DNA of 64,000 nucleotides from Conyzicola nivalis (GTDB taxonomy: Bacteria; Actinomycetota; Actinomycetes; Actinomycetales; Microbacteriaceae). Below the pieces are notes generated by a model. The model was not told the DNA's origin. It was given only the letters and a program-made list of their open reading frames with translations, and made no database searches. The position numbers and the translations under genes are program-made. Position 1 is the stretch's first letter. Each line of letters starts with the position of its first letter. This document shows positions 42,928-52,100 of this stretch, piece by piece. The stretch covers positions 372,001 through 436,000 of the forward strand of contig NZ_BMGB01000002.1 of the NCBI RefSeq assembly GCF_014639655.1. Reading direction: 5' to 3'.

Positions 42928-44514
42928 ATGGAGCCGACCTACCAGACGCTATCCGTGGCGGCGATCCTCAAGGAATCCGCTGAGCGCACGCCCGACCGCA
43001 TCGCTGTCGCGGTCGGCGACGACGAGATCAGCTACGCCCGCCTCTGGGAAGAGACGCGCAGCTACGCCGGCGCGCTGCGCGCCCGAGGCGTGAAGCCCGG
43101 CGACGCGGTCGGTGTGCTCATCCCGAACGTCGCCGACTTCCCCCGGGTGTATTACGCGGTGCTCAGCCTCGGCGCCGTCGTCGTGCCGGTGCACGCGCTG
43201 CTCAAGGCCGACGAGATCGAGTACGTTCTGCGCGACTCGGGCGCGAGCATCCTGATCTGCGCCGCTCCGCTGCTCGCGGAGGGTGAGTGGGGTGGTGCGC
43301 TCGCCGGCGTGCCGGTCTTCTCGGTGCTGGCCCCCGGACCCATCGAGGGCGTGCCGCAGCTCGAGGTTCTGGCCGCCGAGGCCGAACCTATCGAGAGTTA
43401 CGTGCCGCGGTCGCCCTCCGACACCGCGACGATCCTCTACACGAGCGGAACCACGGGCAAGCCGAAGGGCGCGCTCGGCAGCCACCTCGCGCTCGTCGAG
43501 CAGACCAACACTCTGCTGCTGAACACCTTCGACCTGACGGCGGAAGACACCGTGCTCGGCTGCCTCCCGCTGTTCCACACCTTCGGGCAGACCTGCGCGC
43601 TCAACACGTCGATGCGTGCGGGCGCGAAGGTCGTACTGCTGCCCAAGTTCAGCGGCGAGGCGGCACTTCGGGCCCTCGTCGACAGCGGGTGCACGGTGAT
43701 GATGGGTGTGCCGACGATGTACATCGCTCTGCTCGAGGCCGCCAAGAACACCGACGACCGCCCGAACCTGCGGTACGCGGTGTCGGGTGGCGCGTCTCTG
43801 CCGCTCGCCGTGATCGAGCGCTTCCGCGAGGTGTTCGGGGTAGAGATCTACGAGGGCTACGGGCTGACCGAGACGTCGCCGGTCGCCAGCTTCAACCACG
43901 TCGGCCGCGAGCCGCGCGCGGGCAGTGTCGGCCAGGCGATCTGGGGCGTCGACGTCGAGATCGCGAAGGGCGACCTCGACGACAGCGTCGAACTGCTTCC
44001 CAGTGGCGAACTCGGCGAGATCGTCATCCGCGGCCACAACCTCATGTCGGGGTACCTCAACCTGCCCGAAGAGTCGGCGCGCGCGGTCGTCGACGGCTGG
44101 TTCCGCACCGGAGACCTCGGCACGAAGGACACCGACGGGTATATCTGGATCGTCGACCGCAAGAAGGACATGGTCGTGCGCAACGGCTACAACGTCTATC
44201 CCCGCGAGGTCGAGGAGGTGTTGAGCGGCCACCCCGACGTCTCGAGCGTCGCCGTGTTCGGCGTCGCCGACGACGCCCACGGGCAGGAGGTCATGGCGTG
44301 TGTCGTGCTCACCGCGGACGGGGAGGCGCAGCCGGATGCGTTGCTCGAATGGGCGAAGGAGAAGCTCGCCGCCTACAAGTACCCGCGTCGCATCGAGATC
44401 GTCGAGAGCCTGCCCCTCGGCCCGAGTGGCAAGGTGCTGAAGCGCGAGCTCGTGGCCAGGTACGAGAGCGAGCCGGCGGAGGAGGAAAAGGAGGCGAGCG
44501 ACGCGCGGATGTGA
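42928..44514 (+). CDS. Long-chain acyl-CoA synthetase-like AMP-binding ligase
   Basis: 528 residues. The AMP-binding signature is YTSGTTGKPKGA, followed by YEGYGLTETSPV, GDLGTKDTDGYIWIVDRKKDMV and PLGPSGKVLKREL (catalytic Lys). It activates a carboxylic acid to acyl-AMP and then to acyl-CoA. Overall similarity is to long-chain or medium-chain fatty-acyl-CoA ligases; chain length cannot be read. GACAGGAG precedes the ATG. It is 73 bp upstream of the PLP/FMN/lyase-like operon on the same strand. Confidence 0.9.
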   Translation: MEPTYQTLSVAAILKESAERTPDRIAVAVGDDEISYARLWEETRSYAGALRARGVKPGDAVGVLIPNVADFPRVYYAVLSLGAVVVPVHALLKADEIEYVLRDSGASILICAAPLLAEGEWGGALAGVPVFSVLAPGPIEGVPQLEVLAAEAEPIESYVPRSPSDTATILYTSGTTGKPKGALGSHLALVEQTNTLLLNTFDLTAEDTVLGCLPLFHTFGQTCALNTSMRAGAKVVLLPKFSGEAALRALVDSGCTVMMGVPTMYIALLEAAKNTDDRPNLRYAVSGGASLPLAVIERFREVFGVEIYEGYGLTETSPVASFNHVGREPRAGSVGQAIWGVDVEIAKGDLDDSVELLPSGELGEIVIRGHNLMSGYLNLPEESARAVVDGWFRTGDLGTKDTDGYIWIVDRKKDMVVRNGYNVYPREVEEVLSGHPDVSSVAVFGVADDAHGQEVMACVVLTADGEAQPDALLEWAKEKLAAYKYPRRIEIVESLPLGPSGKVLKRELVARYESEPAEEEKEASDARM

Positions 44515-44587
44515 CGGAGCGTGACGCCGTCCGTCACAGTGGGCAACACGAGTTTGCTCGTGCCTCGGCGAGTTCTAGTGTCGTCGG

Positions 44588-45628
44588 ATGACCATAATCG
44601 GAGAGCCCACAGGGGTGCGTCCGGCCTACCCGGCCGGCATCCTGTCCTCCGTGACCGACCTCATCGGCAACACACCGATCGTCGAGTTGCACAACCTCAC
44701 GACCGGTCTGAACTGTCGCGTGCTTGTGAAGCTCGAGAGCCGCAACCCCGGCGGGTCGTCGAAAGACCGCATCGCGCTCAACCTCATCCGTACGGCCGAG
44801 GCCGACGGCTCCCTGCTCCCCGGTGCGACGATCGTCGAGTCGAGCTCGGGCAACACCGGGATAGGCCTCGCCCTCGTGGGTCGGTTGACGGGTCATCCGG
44901 TCATTATCATCCACAGCGCATTCATCTCCGATGAAAAGCGTGCCCTGCTGACCGCCTACGGTGCCGAGCTGGTCGAGGCCGACTGGGAGGCCGGCCCCGA
45001 GAACCCCCAGAACGCCCGCGCCATCGCCGACCGCATAGCGGCCGAGATCCCGAACGCGTGGCGCTCGTCGCAGTACGTGAACGAGGCGAACCCGCAGGCG
45101 CACTTCCGCACCACGGGCCCCGAGATCTGGGACCAGACCGACGGCACCGTCACCCACTTCGTCGCGGGGATCGGCACGGGCGGCACGGTCACCGGCACGG
45201 GCCGGTTCCTCAAGCAGGTGAGCGAAGGGGCGGTGAAGGTGATCGGCGCCAACCCGGTCGGCTCGACCTACGGCGGCGCGGAGGCGAGCACGATCATCGT
45301 CGACGGCGTCGGCACCCGCTGGCCCGAGTCGAACTGGCCGTCGATCTTCGACAAGAACGTCACCGACGAGATCCTCACGGTCGCCGACGCGGTCGTCTAC
45401 GACACCGTGCGCCGGCTGGCGGTGGAGGAATCGCTGCTGCTCGGCCCGTCGTCGGGACTCGCCGTCGCGGCGGCTCTTCAGGTGGCGGCGACGGCCCACG
45501 AGGGCTCAGTGATCGTGGTGATCGCGCCCGACGGCGGCGGCAACTACCTCAGCAAGGCGTACAACAACAACTGGTTGGAGACCGCCGACGTCAACGCCGA
45601 CGGTTTCGCCGACGGATCGGGCGACTGA
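44588..45628 (+). CDS. PLP-dependent cysteine synthase / beta-replacement family enzyme
   Basis: 346 residues. The fold-type II PLP signature NPGGSSKDRIALN carries the Schiff-base Lys. The phosphate loop is AGIGTGGTVTGTG and ESSSGNTGIGLA is the substrate loop. It resembles cysteine synthase or cystathionine beta-synthase, but the TSGNT-type loop is SSGNT and the region after the phosphate loop differs from CysK. Its stop overlaps the monooxygenase start (TGATG), so it works with that enzyme. Substrate unknown; likely elimination or replacement on an amino acid with a beta leaving group. Confidence 0.88.
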   Translation: MTIIGEPTGVRPAYPAGILSSVTDLIGNTPIVELHNLTTGLNCRVLVKLESRNPGGSSKDRIALNLIRTAEADGSLLPGATIVESSSGNTGIGLALVGRLTGHPVIIIHSAFISDEKRALLTAYGAELVEADWEAGPENPQNARAIADRIAAEIPNAWRSSQYVNEANPQAHFRTTGPEIWDQTDGTVTHFVAGIGTGGTVTGTGRFLKQVSEGAVKVIGANPVGSTYGGAEASTIIVDGVGTRWPESNWPSIFDKNVTDEILTVADAVVYDTVRRLAVEESLLLGPSSGLAVAAALQVAATAHEGSVIVVIAPDGGGNYLSKAYNNNWLETADVNADGFADGSGD

Positions 45629-46929
45629 TGGCACTGCAGCATTTCGGATGGTTCTTGGGTGCGGGTTTCGGCGTGCAGGGTTGGGGCGACCCGACCTACG
45701 GCATCGGATACGACTGGAAGCAGCCCCCGGTGTACCAGGACGCAGCCCGCGTGTTCGAGGCGGCCGGTCTCGACCTGTTCATCATCGAGGACGGCGTGAC
45801 CGTGCCCGACACGTACGGCGGCACCGCCGAGGTGAATCTGCGCGACGCCCGGTTCGTGCCCAAACACGACCCGCTGCCACTGGTGCCCTACCTGCTCTCG
45901 GCGACCGAGCGGCTGGGCATCGTGCCGACACTCAGCGCCAGCTTCTACGAGCCGTTCACGGCGGCGCGACTGCTCGCCACGCTGCAGCACTTCGCCGGCG
46001 GGCGGCTCGGCTTCAACGTGGTCACGAGCGGCAGCGACATCGCCGCGCAGAACTACGGACTCGACAAGCAGATCGACCACGACCTGCGCTACGACCGGGC
46101 CCAGGAGTGGGTCGACGTCGTGCGCAAGCTCTGGCGCAGCTGGGAGCCCGACGCGATCCTCCAGGACACCGCGAACGGCGTGTTCGCGGACTTCGAGAAG
46201 GTGCACACCATCGACCACAGGGGCGAGTTCTTCCAGGTGCGCGGGCCGCTGAACACCGCGCCGCTCGCCTCGGAGCCCGTGATGGTGCAGGCCGGCGCGT
46301 CCGGCCGCGGCCAGGCGTTCGCGGGGCAGAACTCCGACGTGATCCTGCAGCTGGCGTCGACGCCCGAGCGGATGAGGTCGTACCGCGACTCCATCCGCGC
46401 CGTCGCGGCAGAGGCCGGCCGTGACCCCGACGACCTGAAGGTGCTCTTCGTGGTCAACCCGATCGTGACCGCCAACGACGAGGAGAGCGCCGCCGTGCGC
46501 GCCCGCCGCTCCCAGCTCACCCAGGCCGCGATCGACGAGGCCCTGCAGGGCGTCTCGTACCTCTCGGGCGTCGATTTCAAGACCTTCGACCTCGATGCGC
46601 CCCTGCCCGAACTCACGACCAACTCCAACCAGGGCACCCTCGACAACTTCGTGAAGTCCGCGCCGGCGGGCTCCACCCTGCGCGAGATACTTCAGGCCCG
46701 AGCCAACAAGGACGGTCTCGCCGTGATCGGAACCGCCGACCAGATCGCCGACCACCTCGGCGAACTCTCCGACGAGGTCGGCGGCGACGGCTTCCTGTTC
46801 ACCGGCCAGGTGCACCCGGCGCACGTGCACCGCACGCTCGATCCGCTCGTGCCCGCCCTGCGCCGCCGCGGTCTGCTGCGCGACGAGCTCGGCGACGGGG
46901 GACTGCGCGCCAACCTGACAGACTTCTAA
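45628..46929 (+). CDS. FMN-dependent monooxygenase, NtaA/SnaA/DszA family
   Basis: 433 residues. A luciferase-like (beta/alpha)8 fold; the family segments HFAGGRLGFNVVTSGSD, NYGLD and VMVQAGASGRGQAFAGQNSDVI are well kept. Relatives (nitrilotriacetate, dimethylsulfide and dibenzothiophene-sulfone monooxygenases) use FMNH2 from a separate reductase, which is not in the window. Coupled by overlapping stop/start to the PLP enzyme and 2 bp before the lyase-like gene. It may oxidise a C-S or C-N compound whose product the other two process. Confidence 0.9.
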   Translation: MALQHFGWFLGAGFGVQGWGDPTYGIGYDWKQPPVYQDAARVFEAAGLDLFIIEDGVTVPDTYGGTAEVNLRDARFVPKHDPLPLVPYLLSATERLGIVPTLSASFYEPFTAARLLATLQHFAGGRLGFNVVTSGSDIAAQNYGLDKQIDHDLRYDRAQEWVDVVRKLWRSWEPDAILQDTANGVFADFEKVHTIDHRGEFFQVRGPLNTAPLASEPVMVQAGASGRGQAFAGQNSDVILQLASTPERMRSYRDSIRAVAAEAGRDPDDLKVLFVVNPIVTANDEESAAVRARRSQLTQAAIDEALQGVSYLSGVDFKTFDLDAPLPELTTNSNQGTLDNFVKSAPAGSTLREILQARANKDGLAVIGTADQIADHLGELSDEVGGDGFLFTGQVHPAHVHRTLDPLVPALRRRGLLRDELGDGGLRANLTDF

Positions 46930-46931
46930 GC

Positions 46932-48392
46932 GTGCCCATTCTCAGCAGACAAGCGGTCAGCATCGCGGATGTCGTCGCCATCGCCCGCACGAACGAGCGA
47001 GTCGGATTCGCCTCGATTCTCGAACGCGACCTGCAGGCCTCACGCGACGTCGTCGAGGGCGTGCTCGCCCTCGGACAGCCGGTCTACGGGCTGAACACGG
47101 AACTCGGCGCGGGCCGCAACGTCGTCGTCTCGACCGAGACCCTCGAGGAGTACCAGCGCCGCACCATCCGCAACAGCGGCGGCGGCCTGGGCGAACCGCT
47201 GTCGCAGGAGCAGGCGCGGGCCGTGATCGCCGCGCGGCTGGTCGGCTTCAGCCGCGGGGGAGCGGGCGTCACCGTCGCGCTCGCCGCTCAGTACCGCGAG
47301 CTGCTCAACCGCGACGTGTATCCGCTGGTGCCGCGCACGGGCTCGGTGGGCGCGGCCGACCTCACCCACCTCGCGGCGATCGCGGCGGTAGCGACGGGCG
47401 GCGGGTTCGCGATTGTCGACGGCGCCGTCGTGCCGGGAGCCGTCGCACTCGACGCCGTGGGTCTGGCTCCCGTCACGCTGCAGCCGCACGAGGCGATCGC
47501 GACGCTCAGCGCCAACAGCTACAGCATCGGTGTGGGTTCGCTCGTCGTGACCGACCTGCGCGCCCTCGCCCGGGTCGCCGACCTCGTGTCGGCGGCGTCG
47601 CTCGTGGCGCTGGGTGCACACGGCGCCGGCGGCAACCTGTCGCCGTTCGACGAGCGCGTGCAGGCCGCCCACGCGATCGGGCCGCAGGCGGTGTCGGCGG
47701 GGCGCATCCGGTCGCTGCTCGAATCGTCGTCCCTCGCCTCGGGCGTCTCGTCCACGCAGGACGCGATCTCGTTCCGCTCGGTGCCGCAGGTGCACGGCTC
47801 GCTCGGCGTAGCGATCGCGCGCCTCGCGACCGCCTTAGAGCTCGAGCTGAACTCGCGCACCGAGAACCCGCTCGTCGACGTGGCATCCGGCTCGCTCGTC
47901 TCGGGCGGCAACTTCTTCGCGCTCGAACTCGCGCTCGCCTTCGAGAACCTGCGCGTCGTCGTCGCGCACGTCGCGGCAATGAGCGAGCGGCGCATCTCGC
48001 AGCTGTCGACGCTGGGCGTGGGGCTGCGACGTTCGGGCTCCAACGCGGTGCCCGGACTCGCCTGGTATTCGGCGGCAGCGCAGCTGGCCGAGCTGCGCCA
48101 CCTCGCCGGCTCGGTGACACTCGCGGGATCCTCGCTCTCGGAGGGCGTCGAAGACCACTCCTCGAACGCGGCCCTCGCGCTGCAGGCGCTCGAACGGTCG
48201 GTCGAGTTGCTCGGATCGATCCTGGCGGTCGAGGCGATGTGCGCCGTCGAGCTGATCGAGGTCGGCGAGGCGGATGCGGGGACGGTGCTGACACCCGTCG
48301 TCGCGGCCGTCGGCGGTGTGGTCCGCGAGGCCGAACCGCTCGAGGCGCGCGTGCGGTCGGTACTGGCGCTGCTGGTTACAGCGGCTTCGTGA
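46932..48392 (+). CDS. Aromatic amino acid lyase (HAL/PAL) homologue without the MIO triad
   Basis: 486 residues from a GTG 2 bp after the monooxygenase stop. The fold is clear: VYGLNTELGAG at the start, a FSRGGAG segment, SANSYSIG and the STQDAISFRSVPQVHG region. In true lyases Ala-Ser-Gly cyclise to the electrophilic MIO cofactor within GSVGASGDL. Here the DNA at 47341-47373 reads GSVGAADLTHL, so Ser-Gly is replaced and one residue is missing. The catalytic Tyr of QDxYSxR is Ile. It therefore cannot use the classical mechanism. A new reaction, or a non-catalytic role, is likely. Its 3' end overlaps the convergent GNAT gene by 17 bp. Confidence 0.82.
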   Translation: MPILSRQAVSIADVVAIARTNERVGFASILERDLQASRDVVEGVLALGQPVYGLNTELGAGRNVVVSTETLEEYQRRTIRNSGGGLGEPLSQEQARAVIAARLVGFSRGGAGVTVALAAQYRELLNRDVYPLVPRTGSVGAADLTHLAAIAAVATGGGFAIVDGAVVPGAVALDAVGLAPVTLQPHEAIATLSANSYSIGVGSLVVTDLRALARVADLVSAASLVALGAHGAGGNLSPFDERVQAAHAIGPQAVSAGRIRSLLESSSLASGVSSTQDAISFRSVPQVHGSLGVAIARLATALELELNSRTENPLVDVASGSLVSGGNFFALELALAFENLRVVVAHVAAMSERRISQLSTLGVGLRRSGSNAVPGLAWYSAAAQLAELRHLAGSVTLAGSSLSEGVEDHSSNAALALQALERSVELLGSILAVEAMCAVELIEVGEADAGTVLTPVVAAVGGVVREAEPLEARVRSVLALLVTAAS

Positions 48393-48876
48393 AGGCCAGG
48401 TAGCCGATCGCCTCGAGGTCGCCGTCGAGGTCGAAACGCGGCTCGTAACCGAGGCCGAGGTAGAGCGCGACCGCCTCGGGCTGGCGCGCGCCGGTCGTGA
48501 GTTCGATTCCGGTGTAGCCGCGGGCCGCGGCTTCGCGTTCCAGCTCCGCCATCACCACGCGGGCGAGACCCTGGCGACGGTGGGCGGACGAGGTCCACAC
48601 CCGCTTGATCTCGGCGGTCGTGTCATCCGTTCTCATGAATGCGCCGCCGGCGACGACCTCGTCACCGCGGAGCACGAGCAGGAACGCGCCGCCGTTCTCG
48701 GGGGCGAATCGCTCGGCGGGGTAACGGCTGAGCTCGACCGACGAGGGGATGCCGTCGTTGAGTCCGTAGCGCTCGTCGTACTCGCGCGAGAGTTCGAGGA
48801 TGAGCGGCTGCGCGAGGGGGTCGTCGGAGCGGGTGTAGAGGAATTCGTTCTGCGGCACGTTTCGAACGTACGGCAT
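48376..48876 (-). CDS. GNAT-family N-acetyltransferase
   Basis: 166 residues. VWTSSAHRRQGLARVVMAELE is the acetyl-CoA binding motif A, preceded by the strand EVVAGGAFMR and followed by GYTGIELTTGARQPEAVALYLGLGYEP. Substrate unknown. It converges on the MIO-less lyase-like gene; since acetylation accompanies FMN oxygenases in some sulfur-amino-acid salvage pathways, a link to that operon is possible but it is on the other strand. Confidence 0.88.
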   Translation of the reverse strand: MPYVRNVPQNEFLYTRSDDPLAQPLILELSREYDERYGLNDGIPSSVELSRYPAERFAPENGGAFLLVLRGDEVVAGGAFMRTDDTTAEIKRVWTSSAHRRQGLARVVMAELEREAAARGYTGIELTTGARQPEAVALYLGLGYEPRFDLDGDLEAIGYLAFTKPL

Positions 48877-48896
48877 TCACGCGACGCGCGCCCGGG

Positions 48897-48946
48897 AGTG
48901 CAGTTGTGGCGGGTGCGACGGCGGATTCACCCGCCACAAGTGCACT
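48897..48946. repeat. Palindromic intergenic repeat, family C copy 2
   Basis: AGTGCAGTTGTGGCGGGT (48897-48914) pairs with ACCCGCCACAAGTGCACT (48929-48946) with one or two mismatches. Strongly similar to 30053-30102. It is followed by a degraded family D copy (48963-48988). Confidence 0.75.
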
Positions 48947-49066
48947 ATCGCCCGAGCACGCTGGTTTGGATACGGTCGCTGGGCGACCTACGGGGCCGGC
49001 AGGTTCGGTTTCGTTGCGCCACCTTTTGGTGGCATAAGGAAATCACGAAGGAGTCTGGAAAACGGA

Positions 49067-49102
49067 GGTTCAGTTCGTGTTGATGTCAGCGCGAACTGAA
49101 CC
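49067..49102. repeat. Palindromic intergenic repeat, family B copy 2
   Basis: GGTTCAGTTCG (49067-49077) pairs perfectly with CGAACTGAACC (49092-49102) around TGTTGATGTCAGCG. The core matches 36828-36863 of copy 1. Confidence 0.75.
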
Positions 49103-49119
49103 ATGAGAATCGCGGATCT

Positions 49120-49164
49120 GGTTTCGATACGGTCGCTGAGCGACCTACTCAACCCGCAGAAACC
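49120..49164. repeat. Palindromic repeat, family D
   Basis: The centre GGTCGC-TGA-GCGACC at 49131-49145 lies inside outer arms GGTTTC (49120-49125) and GAAACC (49159-49164). Related copies lie at 48963-48988 and 30001-30036. It abuts the last codons of the helicase gene on the minus strand and may help end its transcript. Confidence 0.65.
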
Positions 49165-52100
49165 TATCCGCCGCCGAGCACCTTCGTGATGCGCTGCAGC
49201 GACACCGGCTCGGCGGTCGGCAGGTGCTGCGCGAAGAGCGAGACGCGCAGCTCCTCGAGCATCCAGCGGGCGTGACGCAGGTGCTCGGGGGCGTCGTTCT
49301 GCAGCGGCAGGTCGCCGCCGGCGGACACGTAGCGTTGCGTGGCTTCCTGAATTTCCGAGAGCCAGACGCGGTCGCGGCCGGTGTTGTCGGCGAGCCGTTC
49401 GATGCGGTGGGCGAGCGCGGCGAGGTAGACGGGGATGCGGCGCAGCTGCGTCGCACCGGTCGCCGCGACGAAGCCCGGGTAGACCAGGTCGCTCAACTGC
49501 TCCCGCGCGTCGGCGAGCGGGCCGAGCAACGCCATGCTCGACGTCTTCGAGATCAGCTTCTCGGCGGCCCGAGCCGCGAGCAGGATCGCGCTCACCTGCG
49601 CCACCGTCTGGAACATTGCGTCGACGATCGTCGCCGAGACCCTGTCCCTTGCCGCCTCGAACTCGGCCCTGGTGAAAATCGCGGTGTCGCCGAGGACGTC
49701 GTCGATGCACGCGGCCATGCAGTCCGCGAACAGGTCGCCTGTGGATTTGTAGGGGCTCGTCGCGAGCGACAGCTTCTCAGCGGAGGTCAGGTGCTGCTGC
49801 ACATACGCGGTCGGCGCGGGGATCGCGAGCTGCAGCATCCGCCTCACTCCCGCCTTCATGGCCCGGGCCTGGTCTTCGGGCGTCGACTGCAGGCGGATCG
49901 CCACGGTTTTGCCCTCGTCGACGAGGGAGGGATAGGCGCGGATGACACCGCTCCCGTGCTTCGTATCGAGCGTCGTCGGCAGCTCGTCGAAGTCCCACGT
50001 GGTGAGGCCCTGGCGTTCGAGGTCGCTCTTCGGGGTGACCGAGGCCTTCGCCACGCTCGCCCGCACGGTCGCCTTGAGCTGCAACTGCAGCGAGCTGAGC
50101 ACCTTCGACGAGGCCGTGACCTTGCCGCGCTCGTCGATCGCCGCGAAGGTGACGCGCAGGTGGGCGGGCACGCGGTCGACGTCGAAGTCGGTGGGGGCGA
50201 CGGGCGTGTAGGTCTGCCGCCGGATCTCGTCGGCGAGGTACTGGGCGAGCGCGGTCGCTGAGCCCGTCGAAGCGCCCCCTTCGACAGGCTCAGCGACCGA
50301 GGACAGCAGCTTCCGCGCCCAGTCGCCGGCGGGCACCACGTTTCGCCGGATCTCCTTCGGCAGGCTCTTGATGAGTGCCGTCACCAGATCCTCGCGGAAA
50401 CCCGGAACCTGCCAGTCGAAGCCCTCGGGCTTGAGCGACGCGAGCAGCGCGATAGGGATGTTGACGGTCACGCCGTCGTCCTCCGCGCCGGGTTCGAACC
50501 GGTAGGTGAGCGCGAGCCGCTGGTCGCCCTGGTGCCAGACGCTCGGGAACGCGTTCTCGTCGACCGTCGCCTCCGGCTCGTCGACCAGGTTCTCGGCGGT
50601 CATGGTGAGGAAGGCGGGGTTGCTCTGGCGCTCCTTCTTCCACCAGCCCTCGAAGCTCTTGGTGCTGGCGACCTCGGGCGGGATGCGGCGGTTGTAGAAC
50701 TCGAAGATCGCCTCGTCGTCGAACAGGATGTCGCGGCGGCGGGTTCGCTCTTCCAGCTCGGCGAGCTCTTTGCGCAGCGCGCGGTTGGCGCGGTCGAAGT
50801 CCCAGTCGCGGCCCTTGAGGGTCTCGGCGACGAGGTCGCCCTCGACGAGCGCGTGCCGGATGAACAGCTCACGCGCGTACGCCGGATCGATGCGGGAGAA
50901 CTGCACCCGGCGCTTCAGCACGATCGGCACGCCGTAGAGGGTGACGCGCTCGTAGGCGACGATGGCACCCTGGCGCTTCTCCCAGTGCGGCTCGGAGTAG
51001 CTGCGCTTGACGAGGTCGCCGGCGATCTGCTCGGCCCACGCGGGGTCGATGGCGCCGTTCGCGCGGGCGAACAGGCGGCTGGTCTCGACGAGCTCGGCGC
51101 TCATGATCGCGGCGGGCTGCTTCTTGGCCAGAGCGGATCCGGGGAAGATCACGAAGCGCGACTGCCGGGCGCCGACGTAGTCCTTCTTCGCGACATCCTT
51201 CAACCCGATCTGGCTGAGCAGTCCGGCGAGCAGCGAGCGGTGGATGCCGTCGGGGTTCGTGTGCGGCTCGCCCACGTGCAGGCCGAGCTGCTTGGCGAGG
51301 CGGGTGAGCTGCCGGTAGACGTCTTCCCACTCGCGGATGCGCAGGTAGTTGAGGTATTCGCTGCGGCACATGCGGCGGAACTGATTGCCGCTGAGTTCGG
51401 TCTGCTTCTCTTTGAGGTAGTCCCAGAGTTTCAGCAGGCTGAGGAAGTCGCTCGTCGGGTCGGCGAAGCGCGCGTGCGCCTGGTCGGCCTGCGGGCGCTT
51501 CTCAAGCGGGCGCTCGCGCGGGTCTTGGATGGAGAGCCCGGCGACGATCGCCATGACCTCGCGCGTGGTTCCGTGCTTCTTCGACTCGATGATCATGCGG
51601 GCGAGTCGCGGGTCGATGGGCAGCTGCGAGAGCTGCTTGCCGACCTGGGTGAGACGCGGGGTCTCGCCGGCGCCGTCGACCGCGCCGAGTTCGCGCAGCA
51701 GGTCGAGGCCGTCTTTGATGCCGCGGCTGTCGGGCGGCTGTAGGAAGGGGAAATTCGCGATGTCGCCGAGGCCGAGGGAGATCATCTGCAGGATGACCGC
51801 GGCCAGGTTGGTGCGCAGGATCTCCGGTTCCGTGAACTCGGCGCGCTTGAGGAAGTCCTCCTCGCTGTACAGCCGGATCGCGATGCCGTCGCTCGTGCGG
51901 CCGGAACGGCCGGAGCGCTGGTTCGACGAGGCCTGCGAGATGGCCTCGATCGGCAACCGCTGGATCTTCGAGCGCACGCTGTAGCGCGAGATGCGGGCGG
52001 TACCGGCGTCGATCACGTACTTGATGCCGGGCACGGTGAGGCTGGTCTCGGCGACGTTGGTCGCGAGCACGATGCGGCGGCGGGTGCCGGCCTGCGTCGA

